Below are positions 7,922 through 16,601 of a stretch of DNA of 64,000 nucleotides, piece after piece. Location of the stretch: the NCBI GenBank assembly GCA_963765815.1, contig CAVXXT010000008.1, forward strand, positions 620,001 to 684,000, written 5' to 3'. Origin of the DNA: DATLNF01 sp963765815. GTDB lineage: Bacteria; Actinomycetota; Actinomycetes; BP-191. How positions within the stretch are numbered: the first letter of the stretch is position 1; each line of letters starts with the position of its first letter. A program made the translations under genes and the position numbers. Under the pieces are notes generated by a model, which searched no databases, was not told where the DNA came from, and saw only the letters and a list, made by a program, of their open reading frames with translations.

Positions 7922-8293
7922 CTACGGCGCGGGGTTGCCGACGGCGCAGATCGTGCCCGGCGCGAGTGACTCGACGGTCACCGTCTCGCCGGGCTTGATG
8001 ACGTCGAGCATCTGCACCGGCACCGGCGACGCGCCCTCGTACGTGCGGGTCGTCGGCTTGCCCTTCTTCTGACCGGGCTTGGGTTTCGGCGCCGGCGTCA
8101 CGACGGTGACCTTCCACGTGCCGCTGGCGCCGAGCGAGCCCAGGACGGCCGCGGTGTAGGTGCACTTCACGACTCCGACGGGATCCGCACCCGGGCCGGG
8201 GTTCGAGGTGACGCAGCCTTCGACGGCGTGCGCGGGGGACGGCCCGGCGATCGCCAGGCCTCCGACGACGAGCGCGATCAGCAACCGGCGCAC
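7922..8293 (-). CDS. Small secreted protein of unknown function
   Basis: A 123-residue protein. The GTG start at 8293 has AGGGAGG 5 nt upstream. The signal peptide is RRLLIALVVGGLAIAGPSPA with cleavage after AHA. The mature part has three Cys (EGCVTS, VKCTYT, TICAVG) and a Lys/Pro-rich insertion KPKPGQKKGKP in the middle of a likely beta domain. No family recognised. It ends 10 nt from the convergent small membrane protein gene. Confidence 0.75.
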   Translation of the reverse strand: MRRLLIALVVGGLAIAGPSPAHAVEGCVTSNPGPGADPVGVVKCTYTAAVLGSLGASGTWKVTVVTPAPKPKPGQKKGKPTTRTYEGASPVPVQMLDVIKPGETVTVESLAPGTICAVGNPAP

Positions 8294-8314
8294 AGCAGCC
8301 TCCCTGGGATCCGG

Positions 8315-8584
8315 CTAGTGCTGGTTCCCAGTGTTCGGCGTGGGTGCGGACGGCACCTCCTCAGGCCCACGGACCACGCGGGCCGCGCCGGACCAGGTCT
8401 CGACCACGTCGCCCGCGACCAGCTGGCGGCCGCGCCGGGTCTCGGGCTCGCCGTTGACGGACACACCGCCGGACTCCAGCAGCGCCTTCGCGTCGGTGCC
8501 GGTGCCGGCCAGGTCGGCCAGCTTGAGGAACTGGCCGAGGCGGATGACGTCGTCGCGGATCGCGATGTCGCGTGGTGCAGTCAT
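8315..8584 (-). CDS. S4-domain RNA-binding protein (YaaA/RqcP-like)
   Basis: An 89-residue protein that is essentially one S4 domain: IRLGQFLKLADLAGTGTDAK, ALLESGGVSVNGEPETRRGR, then QLVAGDVV. S4 domains bind structured RNA such as rRNA or tRNA. The ATG at 8584 overlaps the stop of the upstream glycosyltransferase gene by 4 bp (ATGA), so the two are co-translated. The acidic/Pro-rich tail is not conserved. Role unknown; its place behind a glycosyltransferase looks incidental. Confidence 0.8.
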   Translation of the reverse strand: MTAPRDIAIRDDVIRLGQFLKLADLAGTGTDAKALLESGGVSVNGEPETRRGRQLVAGDVVETWSGAARVVRGPEEVPSAPTPNTGNQH

Positions 8585-9696
8585 CTCCGGCCCATCTCGA
8601 GAGCGCGTCGGTAGGCCGACATCGTCTGCTCGGCGCAGCGTGACCACGTGTGCTCGCGCGCCTGTGCGCGCCGGCCGTTCTCGGCGCCGAACCCGCCGCG
8701 GCCGCTGCGCACCACGTGCGCGAGAGCGGCGCCGAGCGCGTCGACGTCGCCAACCCGGACGTACGTCGCCCAGGTGCCGAGCACCTCGCGCAGAGGCGGC
8801 AGGTCGCTGACCACCACGGGCGTGCCGCAGGCGAGTGCCTCCAGCGGGGTCAGGCCGAACCCTTCGTAGCGCGCCGGGTGCACCAGGGCGGCGGCGCCGG
8901 CGACGACCTGGCGGAGCGCGCCGTCGTCGAGGAACCCGGGTACGACGACCGCGCCGGCCGGCAGGCCGGACGCGTCGAGCGCCGGCCCCCAGCCGGCGGG
9001 GCCGACCAGGACGAGCGGCGGGAACGACGGGTCGTCCGCGAGCAGGGCGGCATAGGCGTCGAGCAGCACCGGCAGGTTCTTCCGCGGCTCCTGCGTGCCG
9101 ACGAAGACGACGTACTGCTCGGGCAGCCCGAGCTCGACCCGAGTCGCGATGTCCGGCGGCTCGGCGTCGAACCACTCGTCGCCGACGCCGAGCGTCGTCA
9201 CGACGATCCGGTCTCGATCGAGCGAGTAGTGGTCGGCGATCTCGTCGGCGAGCGCTCCGGTGATCGCGCAGACGACAGAGGCGCGGCGCAGCGACTGCGG
9301 CACCAGCGACCGGTAGCGCAGCGTCGTCTCCGACACGGTGTCGGCGTGCCGGACGAATGACAGGTCGGCGATCGTGACGACGCCGGCCGCCCGACGGGAC
9401 GGCGGCAGCACGAAGTTGGTCGCGTGGAACACGTCCACCGGACCGCAGAGCCACTCGACCGGCGGCGACCCGAGCCGCTGCCACGACCGCTGCAGCAGCC
9501 GTGCGGGAGCGCGTCGCGCGGCGACCGTCGCGCCGGGCTCGTCGCGAAGCGGCTCGGCGCCGCGCCAGGTGAACGCCGTGAGGACGACCTCGGGGGGAGC
9601 GTCGAGCAAACGCAGGCCGGACAGCAGGCCGGCGACGTACCGCCCGATCCCGGTGCGCTGCCCGAGCAGCGGCGTGGCGTCGAGCCCGACCTTCAT
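8581..9696 (-). CDS. GT4 family glycosyltransferase
   Basis: A 371-residue GT-B enzyme. MKVGLDATPL, then GIGRYVAGLL begin the N-terminal Rossmann fold; the C-terminal half has VGTQEPRKNLPVLLDAY and the nucleotide-sugar motif ARYEGFGLTPLEALACGTPV with the E-x7-E pair of GT4 enzymes. It would add a sugar to a lipid-linked glycan, donor unknown. The ATG at 9696 is preceded by TAGTCT at 7 nt on the minus strand. It is divergent from the wzm/wzt exporter and probably belongs to the same glycan pathway. Confidence 0.88.
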   Translation of the reverse strand: MKVGLDATPLLGQRTGIGRYVAGLLSGLRLLDAPPEVVLTAFTWRGAEPLRDEPGATVAARRAPARLLQRSWQRLGSPPVEWLCGPVDVFHATNFVLPPSRRAAGVVTIADLSFVRHADTVSETTLRYRSLVPQSLRRASVVCAITGALADEIADHYSLDRDRIVVTTLGVGDEWFDAEPPDIATRVELGLPEQYVVFVGTQEPRKNLPVLLDAYAALLADDPSFPPLVLVGPAGWGPALDASGLPAGAVVVPGFLDDGALRQVVAGAAALVHPARYEGFGLTPLEALACGTPVVVSDLPPLREVLGTWATYVRVGDVDALGAALAHVVRSGRGGFGAENGRRAQAREHTWSRCAEQTMSAYRRALEMGRR

Positions 9697-9702
9697 GGCC
9701 CG

Positions 9703-9709
9703 TAGACTA
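9703..9709. promoter_or_regulatory. Overlapping divergent -10 elements
   Basis: The palindromic GTAGACTAC core gives TAGACT on the plus strand (9703-9708) and TAGTCT on the minus strand (complement of 9704-9709). The minus element is 7 nt from the GT4 ATG; the plus element is about 33 nt before wzm. The two promoters overlap, so polymerases would compete for one site. Confidence 0.5.
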
Positions 9710-9741
9710 CGGGCCACCTCGACCCCGGAGAGCGCGCCCCT

Positions 9742-10569
9742 GTGACCACTCTGACCGAGCTCTCCGCGTCACGGGAGCTGCTGGCCAACCTCGTCTCACG
9801 TGAGCTGCGCGGCAAGTACAAGCGCTCGACGCTGGGGTGGGCGTGGTCGCTCATCAACCCGCTCGCGCTGGCCGGCATGTTCACGATCGTGTTCAGCGTC
9901 ATCCTCGGCGCCGACGCGCCCAAGGGCGACCCGAGCGGCCTGAAGTTCTTCCCGCTGCACCTGCTGTGCGCGCTGCTGCCATGGACCTTCCTGTCCAACG
10001 GGATGACCGGGTCGATCGCGTCGCTCACCAGCAACGCCAACCTGGTGAAGAAGGTCTACTTCCCGCGCGAGGTTCTCGTCGGCTCGTCGGTCCTGTCGTT
10101 CCTGGTGACCCTCGTCATCGAGCTGAGCGTGCTCTCGGTCTGGCTGCTCTTCGCCGGGAACAACGTGCTGCCGTATCTCCCGGTCGTCGTGCTGCTCATG
10201 CTGTTGCAGACGGCGTTCGTCGTCGGGGTGGGGCTCACCCTCTCCGTGCTCAACGTCTACTTCCGCGACATCCAGCACTTCCTCACGATCTTCCTGCAGC
10301 TGTGGTTCTACGCGTCGCCGGTGATCTACCCGCTGAAGCTGGTCGAGGACAAGGCGGCGGGCCGCGACCTCCTGGGCGTCTCGGTGATGACGCTCTACAA
10401 GGCCAACCCGATGGTCGGCTTCATCAACAGCTACCGCGCGCTGCTGTACGACCTCCGACTGCCGGCCGCGACGGACCTGGCGTGGATCACCGTCGTGTCC
10501 GTCGGAGCGCTGCTGGTCGGCTGGCGGGTCTTCCGGAAGTTCGAGCCGCGGCTGGCGGAGGAGCTCTAG
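9742..10569 (+). CDS. wzm: Polysaccharide ABC exporter permease (Wzm-like)
   Basis: A 275-residue ABC-2 type permease with six predicted helices. The N-terminal cytosolic LLANLVSRELRGKYKRSTLG and SLINPLALAGMFTIVFSVIL are typical of Wzm/TagG/RfbA exporters; VKKVYFPREVLVGSSVLSFL, FRDIQHFLTIFLQLWFYASP and ANPMVGFINSYRALL are further family blocks. With Wzt it would flip or export an undecaprenyl-linked polysaccharide. GTG start; the stop overlaps the wzt start by one base. The GT genes on both sides support a glycan role. Confidence 0.92.
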   Translation: MTTLTELSASRELLANLVSRELRGKYKRSTLGWAWSLINPLALAGMFTIVFSVILGADAPKGDPSGLKFFPLHLLCALLPWTFLSNGMTGSIASLTSNANLVKKVYFPREVLVGSSVLSFLVTLVIELSVLSVWLLFAGNNVLPYLPVVVLLMLLQTAFVVGVGLTLSVLNVYFRDIQHFLTIFLQLWFYASPVIYPLKLVEDKAAGRDLLGVSVMTLYKANPMVGFINSYRALLYDLRLPAATDLAWITVVSVGALLVGWRVFRKFEPRLAEEL

Positions 10570-11783
10570 TGACTGACGTCGCGGTCCGCGTGGAGGGGGT
10601 GCACAAGCGCTTCCGCTTGTACGCCGAGCGCAACCAGTCCCTGAAGGCCGCGATGATGCGCGGCGGCCGCGCGAAGTACGAGGAGTTCTGGGCGCTGCGC
10701 GACGTCGACCTGGAGATCCCGACCGGGTCGACGTTCGCGCTGATCGGCGAGAACGGGTCAGGCAAGTCGACGCTGCTCAAGTGCATGGCGCGGATCCTGC
10801 GGCCCGACCGTGGTCGCATCACGGTGGCCGGCAAGGTGTCGGCGCTGCTCGAGCTCGGCGCCGGCTTCCACCCCGAGCTGTCCGGTCGGGAGAACGTCTA
10901 CCTCAACGCGTCGATCCTCGGCCTGTCCAAGAAGCAGGTCGACGCGCGCTTCGACGACATCGTCGGCTTCGCCGGGCTCGACCACTTCATCGACTCGCCG
11001 GTGAAGAACTACTCCTCCGGCATGTACGTCCGGCTCGGCTTCTCCGTCGCCATCAACGTCGACCCCGACGTGCTGCTCGTCGACGAGGTGCTCGCGGTCG
11101 GCGACGAGACGTTCCAGCGGCGCTGCAACGAGAAGTTCGCCGAGCTCAAGGACCAGGGCCGCACGATCGTCGTGGTGAGCCACGCGCTGGGTGTCGTGCG
11201 GACGATGTGCGACTCTGCCGCCTGGCTCGAGCACGGCGTCGTCAAGGACCTCGGCGCGCCGGCCAAGCTGATCGACGAGTACATCGAGGTCACCCACCCG
11301 GAGCGGGTCGACGTCGTGGACGAGAAGACGGGCGAGGACGCCGGCACCCGGTGGGGCAGCGGCGAGGTGCAGATCGAGCGCGTCGAGATGCTCGACAAGC
11401 GCGGCCGTCGTACCCGGCAGGTGCGGATGGGTGACCCGGCGACCTGGCGGCTGCACTACCGCGCCGACGAGAAGGTGTCGAAGGCGGTGTTCGGGCTCGG
11501 GCTGCATCGGCTCGACGGGGTGCACGTGAGCGGCATCAACTCGCGCGAGTCGATCAAGCTGCCGTCGATCAAGGGCACCGGGCACGTCGACTTCACCACC
11601 GATCGGCTGCCGCTGCTGCCCGGCACCTACGACGTCACCGCGGCGGTCCACTCGTGGGACAACCTGCAGACGTGGGACCACCGCAACAAGGCGTTCCGGT
11701 TCGACGTCGAGCCTGGCCGGCCGCGTGAGGCCGAAGGCGTCGTGATCCTGCACGGCGAGTGGACGGCGGCCCCGGACACGTGA
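10569..11783 (+). CDS. wzt: Polysaccharide ABC exporter ATPase with C-terminal binding domain (Wzt-like)
   Basis: 404 residues from a GTG that shares its G with the wzm stop. Walker A GENGSGKST (60-68), signature YSSGM (148-152) and Walker B DVLLVDEV (167-174) are all intact. After about residue 240 comes an extra 160-residue beta-sandwich (RWGSGEVQIERVEMLDKRGR ... VRMGDPATWRLHYRA ... PLLPGTYDVTAAVH), the Wzt C-terminal fold that recognises a modified glycan end before export. This argues for the O-antigen type of export, in which chain completion is sensed, rather than TagH-type. Confidence 0.92.
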   Translation: MTDVAVRVEGVHKRFRLYAERNQSLKAAMMRGGRAKYEEFWALRDVDLEIPTGSTFALIGENGSGKSTLLKCMARILRPDRGRITVAGKVSALLELGAGFHPELSGRENVYLNASILGLSKKQVDARFDDIVGFAGLDHFIDSPVKNYSSGMYVRLGFSVAINVDPDVLLVDEVLAVGDETFQRRCNEKFAELKDQGRTIVVVSHALGVVRTMCDSAAWLEHGVVKDLGAPAKLIDEYIEVTHPERVDVVDEKTGEDAGTRWGSGEVQIERVEMLDKRGRRTRQVRMGDPATWRLHYRADEKVSKAVFGLGLHRLDGVHVSGINSRESIKLPSIKGTGHVDFTTDRLPLLPGTYDVTAAVHSWDNLQTWDHRNKAFRFDVEPGRPREAEGVVILHGEWTAAPDT

Positions 11784-12652
11784 GCCGGCCGCCGTCGTCG
11801 GTCCGCATCGCCGTGGTGCTCTTCCGGCCCGACGAGGCCGGGTTGTCCCGGCTGCTCGAGTCGGTCGAGGTCGGCGTACGTCGGGCGCGCGACGCCGGCA
11901 TCGTCGGCGATGTGTCCGTCCACCTCGGCGACTGCACGCCGGAGAGGCCGGTCCGCCCGGCTGCCCTGCCGGCCGGCAGCGTGTGGCACGAGTTCGGCGA
12001 GAACCTCTGGCACAGCGGAGGAGTGAACCGGCTGCTCGCCGACCTCGAGGAGGACGTCGCGGTCCTGCTCAACCCGGACCTGCTGGTGCTGCCGGACGCG
12101 ATCGGGCTGCTCGTGCAGGCCGTCGCGGGCGACGACCGGGTCGCGGTCGCGGATGCCCGGCAGCTGCCGTTCGAGCACCCGAAGCCGTTCGACCCGGCGA
12201 CCGGCGACGCCCCGTGGGCGTCGATGGCCGCGTGCGCGATCCGTCGCGACGCATGGGAGGACATCGGGCCGCTCGACGCCGACTGGTTCCCCATGCACGG
12301 CAACGACGTCGACTTCTCCTGGCGGGCGCGGCTCGCGGGCCGTCGAGTGGTGCACGTGCCGGGTGCCCGGGTCTTCCACGACAAGCGGCTCAGCGCGGCA
12401 GGCGCGGTCGCGCCGAGCGAGGTGGAGGAGGAGCACGGCGCCCGCGCGGCACTGCTGCTCGCCGTGAAGTACTCCCGCCCCGATGTGGCCGAGCGCCACT
12501 TCGCGACGCTCGAGGCCGGCACGACGGCGCAGCGCCGCGGTGCCGAGTCCGTGCGGGCGCTGCTCGCGCACTCCCCGCTGCCGCCGCTGCTCGACAGCGA
12601 CCACCGCGTGGCCGAGTTCGTCGCCGGCGACTTCGCCGCTCACCGCTTCTGA
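11780..12652 (+). CDS. GT2-like glycosyltransferase
   Basis: 290 residues from a GTG that overlaps the wzt stop (GTGA). SVRIAVVLFRPDEAGLSRLL opens a GT-A fold; LLNPDLLVLPDAI carries the DxD-like metal site in an NPD form, and PMHGNDVDFSWRARLAGRRV is the late acidic motif typical of rhamnosyl/galactosyl GT2 enzymes. The missing HDN-GS motif of classical GT2 makes it a diverged member. Translational coupling to wzt ties it to the exported glycan. Confidence 0.8.
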   Translation: MSRPPSSVRIAVVLFRPDEAGLSRLLESVEVGVRRARDAGIVGDVSVHLGDCTPERPVRPAALPAGSVWHEFGENLWHSGGVNRLLADLEEDVAVLLNPDLLVLPDAIGLLVQAVAGDDRVAVADARQLPFEHPKPFDPATGDAPWASMAACAIRRDAWEDIGPLDADWFPMHGNDVDFSWRARLAGRRVVHVPGARVFHDKRLSAAGAVAPSEVEEEHGARAALLLAVKYSRPDVAERHFATLEAGTTAQRRGAESVRALLAHSPLPPLLDSDHRVAEFVAGDFAAHRF

Positions 12653-12680
12653 CTCCCGACTGACTGACCTTCTCCCTAAC

Positions 12681-12729
12681 CGTGTCCGGATCTGTGACAC
12701 CTTTGTGCTCAGGGGTGCCCACAGTTCGC
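12681..12729 (+). repeat. Dispersed intergenic repeat family A, copy 2
   Basis: CGTGTCCGGATCTGTGACA, then TGTGCTCAGGGGTGCCCACA and GTTCG. It is nearly identical to the copy at 42704-42756 outside the 6 bases after GTGACA. It fills the 108-bp gap between two co-directional glycosyltransferase genes, ending 31 nt before the next GTG. Confidence 0.8.
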
Positions 12730-12760
12730 CGCGTTGCGGCCTTCTGAGAGGGTGTGCGGC

Positions 12761-13891
12761 GTGAGCGACGACCTGCTGGCGCGGAGCGCCTTCGCGCCCG
12801 ACGGCCCCCTGCACCGCCTGCAGACCCGGCTGCGGGACCGCGCTGCCGCGCAGATCGCGCCGACCGTGCCGGCCGAGGTCGACCGGCCGTTCCTGTCGGT
12901 CCTCACGCGCACGCAGGGCCGGCGGCCGGAGACGTTGCGCGAGCTGCTCCTGTGCCTCGCGGCGCAGACCTGCGACGACGTCGAGGTGCTGGTGCTCTGC
13001 CATGACGTGCCCGCCGAGCGCGAGCCGGCGCTGAACGCCGTGCTGGCCGAGCTCCCCGAGCGTCTGGCCACCCGGGTGCGGCGGATCGACGTGTCGGGCG
13101 GCGGGCGCAGCCGTCCGCTGAACGTCGGGGTCGACGAGTCGCGCGGCCGCTACGTCGTCGCGGTCGACGACGACGACCTCGTGCTCGCCCACTGGGTCGA
13201 GGAGTTCCGACGGCTGGCCGACGGTGCGCCTGGCACCGTGCTCCGCGCGGTGATCGCCGAGCAGGACGTGGTGGAGACGCCGGACGTCGCGCCGGGGCAC
13301 ACGGCGGTCTCGACCACGCGGACGCCGTACCCCGATCGGTTCGACATCCTCGGGCACCTCGTGTCCAACCTCACGCCCAACCTCGGCGTCGCCTTCCCGC
13401 GCGAGGTCTTCGACTCCCTGGGTCTGCGGTACGACGAGACCCTCCCGGTCTTCGAGGACTGGGACCTGCTGGTCGAGGCCGCGCTGCTGTGCGGCGTCAC
13501 GTCGACGCCCGAGGTCACCGGCGTCTACCGGCGTTGGCAGGACCAGGGCAGCTCGCTGATCGAGACCGGCGAGGAGGCGTGGCGAGAGACCGAGCGTGAG
13601 CTCGCTGCGCGGATCGACGCGCGCGAGCTGCTGCTGCCGTCGGGCACCTTCAGCGCGCTGCGCTGGTACAAGGCCGAGCAGCTCGAGTACGCCGCCGAGC
13701 ACGAGCGCATCTCCGCCGCGCGAGATGCCGCCGAGGCCGAGCTGTCGAGAGTGACGGCGCTCCTCGCTGACACGCAGCGGCAGATGGCGGAGGTCATCCG
13801 CTCCTACGAGGAGTCGTCGAGCTGGAAGCTGACCGCTCCGGTACGACGGCTCACCGACACGTCTCGGCGGCTGCGCGGCGGTTCTCCGTGA
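12761..13891 (+). CDS. GT2 glycosyltransferase with C-terminal coiled coil
   Basis: A 376-residue protein. The GT-A core is PFLSVLTRTQGRRPETLREL (from about residue 45), SRPLNVGVDESRGRYVVAVD with DDDDL as metal site, and PVFEDWDLLVEAALL as the late acidic motif. The last about 90 residues (EYAAEHERISAARDAAEAEL ... TQRQMAEVIRSYEESSSW) are a coiled coil, seen in GTs that assemble on surface-glycan complexes. GTG start with GAGGGT 7 nt before it. Overlaps the next gene by 4 bp. Confidence 0.85.
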   Translation: MSDDLLARSAFAPDGPLHRLQTRLRDRAAAQIAPTVPAEVDRPFLSVLTRTQGRRPETLRELLLCLAAQTCDDVEVLVLCHDVPAEREPALNAVLAELPERLATRVRRIDVSGGGRSRPLNVGVDESRGRYVVAVDDDDLVLAHWVEEFRRLADGAPGTVLRAVIAEQDVVETPDVAPGHTAVSTTRTPYPDRFDILGHLVSNLTPNLGVAFPREVFDSLGLRYDETLPVFEDWDLLVEAALLCGVTSTPEVTGVYRRWQDQGSSLIETGEEAWRETERELAARIDARELLLPSGTFSALRWYKAEQLEYAAEHERISAARDAAEAELSRVTALLADTQRQMAEVIRSYEESSSWKLTAPVRRLTDTSRRLRGGSP

Positions 13892-15276
13892 CGGACCCGC
13901 GTCGGCGCCGGATCCTCGTCGCGACGAAGGACGTCATCGCCCCGCGGATGGCCGGCCCGGCCATTCGGGCCTGGCAGATCGCGGTGGCGCTCTCGGCCGA
14001 GCACGACGTCGAGCTCGTGACCACCGCCGCTTGCGACGCACGCGACGACCGCTTCGTCGTCCGATCCGTTACCGAGGCCGACCTGGTCGAGCTCGAGCGC
14101 TGGTGCGATGTCGTCGTCTTCCAGGGCAACGTGCTGCACGAGAGCCCTGCGCTCTCCGCCACCGAGAAGGTCGTGGTCGCCGACGTCTACGACCCGGTCC
14201 ACCTCGAGCAGCTCGAGCAAGCGCGCGACGGCGGCGAGGAGTCGCGCAGGCACATCGTCTCGGCGACCACCGCGATCCTCAACCGCGCGCTGCTGCGCGC
14301 CGACTTCCTGCTCTGCGCCAGTGAGAAGCAGCGTGACTTCTGGCTCGGCCAGCTGGCCGGCCTCGGTCGGGTGAACACCGCGACGTACGACGCGGATCCC
14401 ACCCTGCGGGCGCTCATCGACGTCGCGCCGTTCGGCGTCGAGGAGCAGCCGCCGGCGTCGACGAGCCGCGCGCTCAAGGGCGTCGTACCCGGCATCGGCG
14501 TCGACGACGTGGTGCTGCTCTGGGGCGGCGGCGTCTACAACTGGTTCGACCCGCTGACGCTGATCCGCGCCGTCGCCGAAGTGCATCGCGCTGAGCCTCG
14601 GACGCGCCTCTACTTCCTCGGGATGTCGCACCCCAACCCGGACGTCCCACGGATGCGGATGGCTGCGGACGCGGTCGCGCTGTCCGACCGGCTCGGACTC
14701 ACCGACCGGGTCGTCTTCTTCAACACCGGCTGGGTGCCCTACGAGAGCCGCGCCGACTACCTGCTCGACGCGGACATCGGTGTGAGCACGCACCTCGACC
14801 ACGTCGAGACGGCGTTCTCCTTCCGCACCCGGATCCTCGACTACCTGTGGGCCGGGCTGCCGGTCGTCACGACCGCCGGGGACTCGCTCGCTGACGTCGT
14901 TGTCGCGTCCGGCGCGGGCGTCACGGTTCCGCCCGGCGACGTCGAGGCGCTGGTCCAGACGCTCACCGACCTGGTGCGCGACCGCGCCGAGCTCGCCCGG
15001 CTGGGCGCCGCGGCCCGCGCCGCAGCCGAGCGGTACCGGTGGGCCGACGTCCTCGCCCCGCTGGTCGCGTTCTGTCGCGATCCGCACCGCGCCCCGGACC
15101 TGGTCGACCGGCAGCTCGCGGCCGGGCTCGCACCCGACCGGATCCCGGTGCCGGCGAACTCGACGTCGATGCGGGGCGACGTCGCGCTGGCGGCGGCGTA
15201 CCTGCGCCAGGGCGGGCCAGGGCTGCTCGCGCGGCGGATCGGCACCAGGGTCACCCGGTTGATCCGCCGCACGTGA
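13888..15276 (+). CDS. GT4-type glycosyltransferase
   Basis: A 462-residue GT-B protein. The N-terminus is RRRILVATKDVIAPRMAGPA followed by IRAWQIAVALSAEHDVELVT. A middle block VVLLWGGGVYNWFDPLTLIR is followed by FLGMSHPNPDVPRMRMAADA and VVFFNTGWVPYESRADYLLD. The C-terminal site has DHVETAFSFRTRILDYLWAG and PVVTTAGDSLAD. GTG start in GTGA with the preceding GT2, so translationally coupled. Donor and acceptor unknown. An appended C-terminal stretch of about 60 residues (after VAFCRDPHR) may bind the membrane or partner enzymes. Confidence 0.85.
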   Translation: MTDPRRRRILVATKDVIAPRMAGPAIRAWQIAVALSAEHDVELVTTAACDARDDRFVVRSVTEADLVELERWCDVVVFQGNVLHESPALSATEKVVVADVYDPVHLEQLEQARDGGEESRRHIVSATTAILNRALLRADFLLCASEKQRDFWLGQLAGLGRVNTATYDADPTLRALIDVAPFGVEEQPPASTSRALKGVVPGIGVDDVVLLWGGGVYNWFDPLTLIRAVAEVHRAEPRTRLYFLGMSHPNPDVPRMRMAADAVALSDRLGLTDRVVFFNTGWVPYESRADYLLDADIGVSTHLDHVETAFSFRTRILDYLWAGLPVVTTAGDSLADVVVASGAGVTVPPGDVEALVQTLTDLVRDRAELARLGAAARAAAERYRWADVLAPLVAFCRDPHRAPDLVDRQLAAGLAPDRIPVPANSTSMRGDVALAAAYLRQGGPGLLARRIGTRVTRLIRRT

Positions 15277-15302
15277 CCTCACGGCTGCGGCACACTGACG
15301 CC

Positions 15303-16529
15303 GTGGCACCCCTCGACGCCCCGATGCCGCCGGACGAGGACGCCCGGCTCGCTGCCCTGCGCCGCTACGAGGTGCTCGACTCCGCGGCCGAGGCGGCGTA
15401 CGACGACCTCGCGATGCTGGCCGCGACGATCTGCGAGGCGCCGATCGCCCTGATCAGCCTGGTCGACGAGAGCCGACAGTGGTTCAAGTCCCGGATCGGC
15501 CTGGACGTGCAGGAGACCTCCCGTCGCGAGTCGTTCTGTGCGCACACGCTCACCGACGGCAAGCTGCTGGAGGTCGAGGACGCTCGACTCGACCCGAGGT
15601 TCGCCGACAACGCGCTCGTCCTCGGCGACCCCGGCATCGTGTCCTACACCGGGTCACCGCTGGTGACGCCGGACGGCTTCGCGCTCGGCACGCTCTGCGT
15701 GATCGGACACGAGCCCAAGCGGCTGACCCAGCTGCAGAAGGACGCACTCGAGGCGCTGAGCCGCCAGGTCGTGCGGTTGATCGAGCAGCGCCGTGTGGTG
15801 ACGGCGCTCGTCGACGTCACCCGGGCGCTCGACGAGTTCTCCGCGCGAACCGCCCACGACCTGAAGAACCCGGTCGCCGCGATCCGCGGGTACGCCGACA
15901 TCCTGCGCCGCCGCAACCACGACCTGGACGAGTCGACCCGTCAGGAGATCCTCGAACGGCTGGTCTCCCTGGCCGGACGCACGACCGTGATGATCGATAA
16001 CGTGCTGCTTCAGGCACGGTCGGGGATGTCGGGAGTGGCGCCCTACTGCAACTCCGGTGCCGTCGTCGCGCAGTCGTTGGCGACCGCGGACCTGGCCAAC
16101 GCCGAGGTCGTCGTCGACCCGCCGGAAGAGGAGTGGCCGGACCTCGCCGCGTCGGTCGTCGACGTGCACTCCATCCTCGGCAACCTCATCGCGAATGCCG
16201 ACCACTACGGCCGCAGTCGGGACGGGCGGCTGCGCCTGCGGCTCTCCGCCGACTCGTCCGGCAGCCAGGCTGTGTTCACGGTCGAGGATTCGGGCGCCGG
16301 GGTGGACGCGACGATCCGCGACGAGGTGTTCGAGCCCTTCGTCAACGGCCCGACGGCGACCGTCATCAACCCTCAGTCGTCCGGGCTGGGCCTGGCGCTG
16401 GTGCGCCGGGTCGCTCAGCTGGCGGGCGGGGACGTGATGCTCGACGACACCCCGGTAGGAGCCCGGTTCGTCGTCCGCCTCCCGCTCGCCGAGCCCGAGC
16501 ACCAGCCCGAGACGTCCGAGCAGCCCTAG
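15303..16529 (+). CDS. GAF-domain sensor histidine kinase
   Basis: 408 residues from the GTG at 15303, which has CACACT 6 nt upstream; a GTG at 15273 overlapping the previous stop and an ATG at 15324 are alternatives. An N-terminal GAF domain (LRRYEVLDSAAEAAYDDLAM ... SRRESFCAHTLTDGKLLEVE ... YTGSPLVTPDGFALGTLCVI) is followed by the HisKA helix with phospho-acceptor His185 in ARTAHDLKNPVAAIRGYADI. The ATPase has the N box (SILGNLIANADHYG), G1 (VEDSGAG) and G2 (SGLGLALV). It has no membrane helix, so it senses a cytosolic signal. No response regulator is adjacent. Confidence 0.87.
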   Translation: MAPLDAPMPPDEDARLAALRRYEVLDSAAEAAYDDLAMLAATICEAPIALISLVDESRQWFKSRIGLDVQETSRRESFCAHTLTDGKLLEVEDARLDPRFADNALVLGDPGIVSYTGSPLVTPDGFALGTLCVIGHEPKRLTQLQKDALEALSRQVVRLIEQRRVVTALVDVTRALDEFSARTAHDLKNPVAAIRGYADILRRRNHDLDESTRQEILERLVSLAGRTTVMIDNVLLQARSGMSGVAPYCNSGAVVAQSLATADLANAEVVVDPPEEEWPDLAASVVDVHSILGNLIANADHYGRSRDGRLRLRLSADSSGSQAVFTVEDSGAGVDATIRDEVFEPFVNGPTATVINPQSSGLGLALVRRVAQLAGGDVMLDDTPVGARFVVRLPLAEPEHQPETSEQP

Positions 16530-16541
16530 CCCGACGAAGCG

Positions 16542-16601
16542 GGGAGCGTTTCAGTCACCGAAACCCGGTCTGGACTCGGTTCCAGTGACGGAAACGCTCC
16601 C
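16542..16601. terminator. Long inverted repeat at a convergent gene junction
   Basis: Arms GGGAGCGTTTCAGTCAC (16542-16558) and GTGACGGAAACGCTCCC (16585-16601) pair at 16 of 17 positions. The arm at 16542 contains the stop codon of the leftward GT gene and the whole hairpin encodes its last 17 codons. It also lies 12 nt after the kinase stop. A bidirectional terminator is likely, though no T-tract follows; a dispersed palindromic element that captured the gene end is the alternative. Confidence 0.6.

Noticed and set aside
11627..13702. A 691-codon minus-strand open frame opposite two GT2 genes
   Set aside because: It spans two well-supported plus-strand genes and the repeat between them; composition is typical of an antisense shadow.
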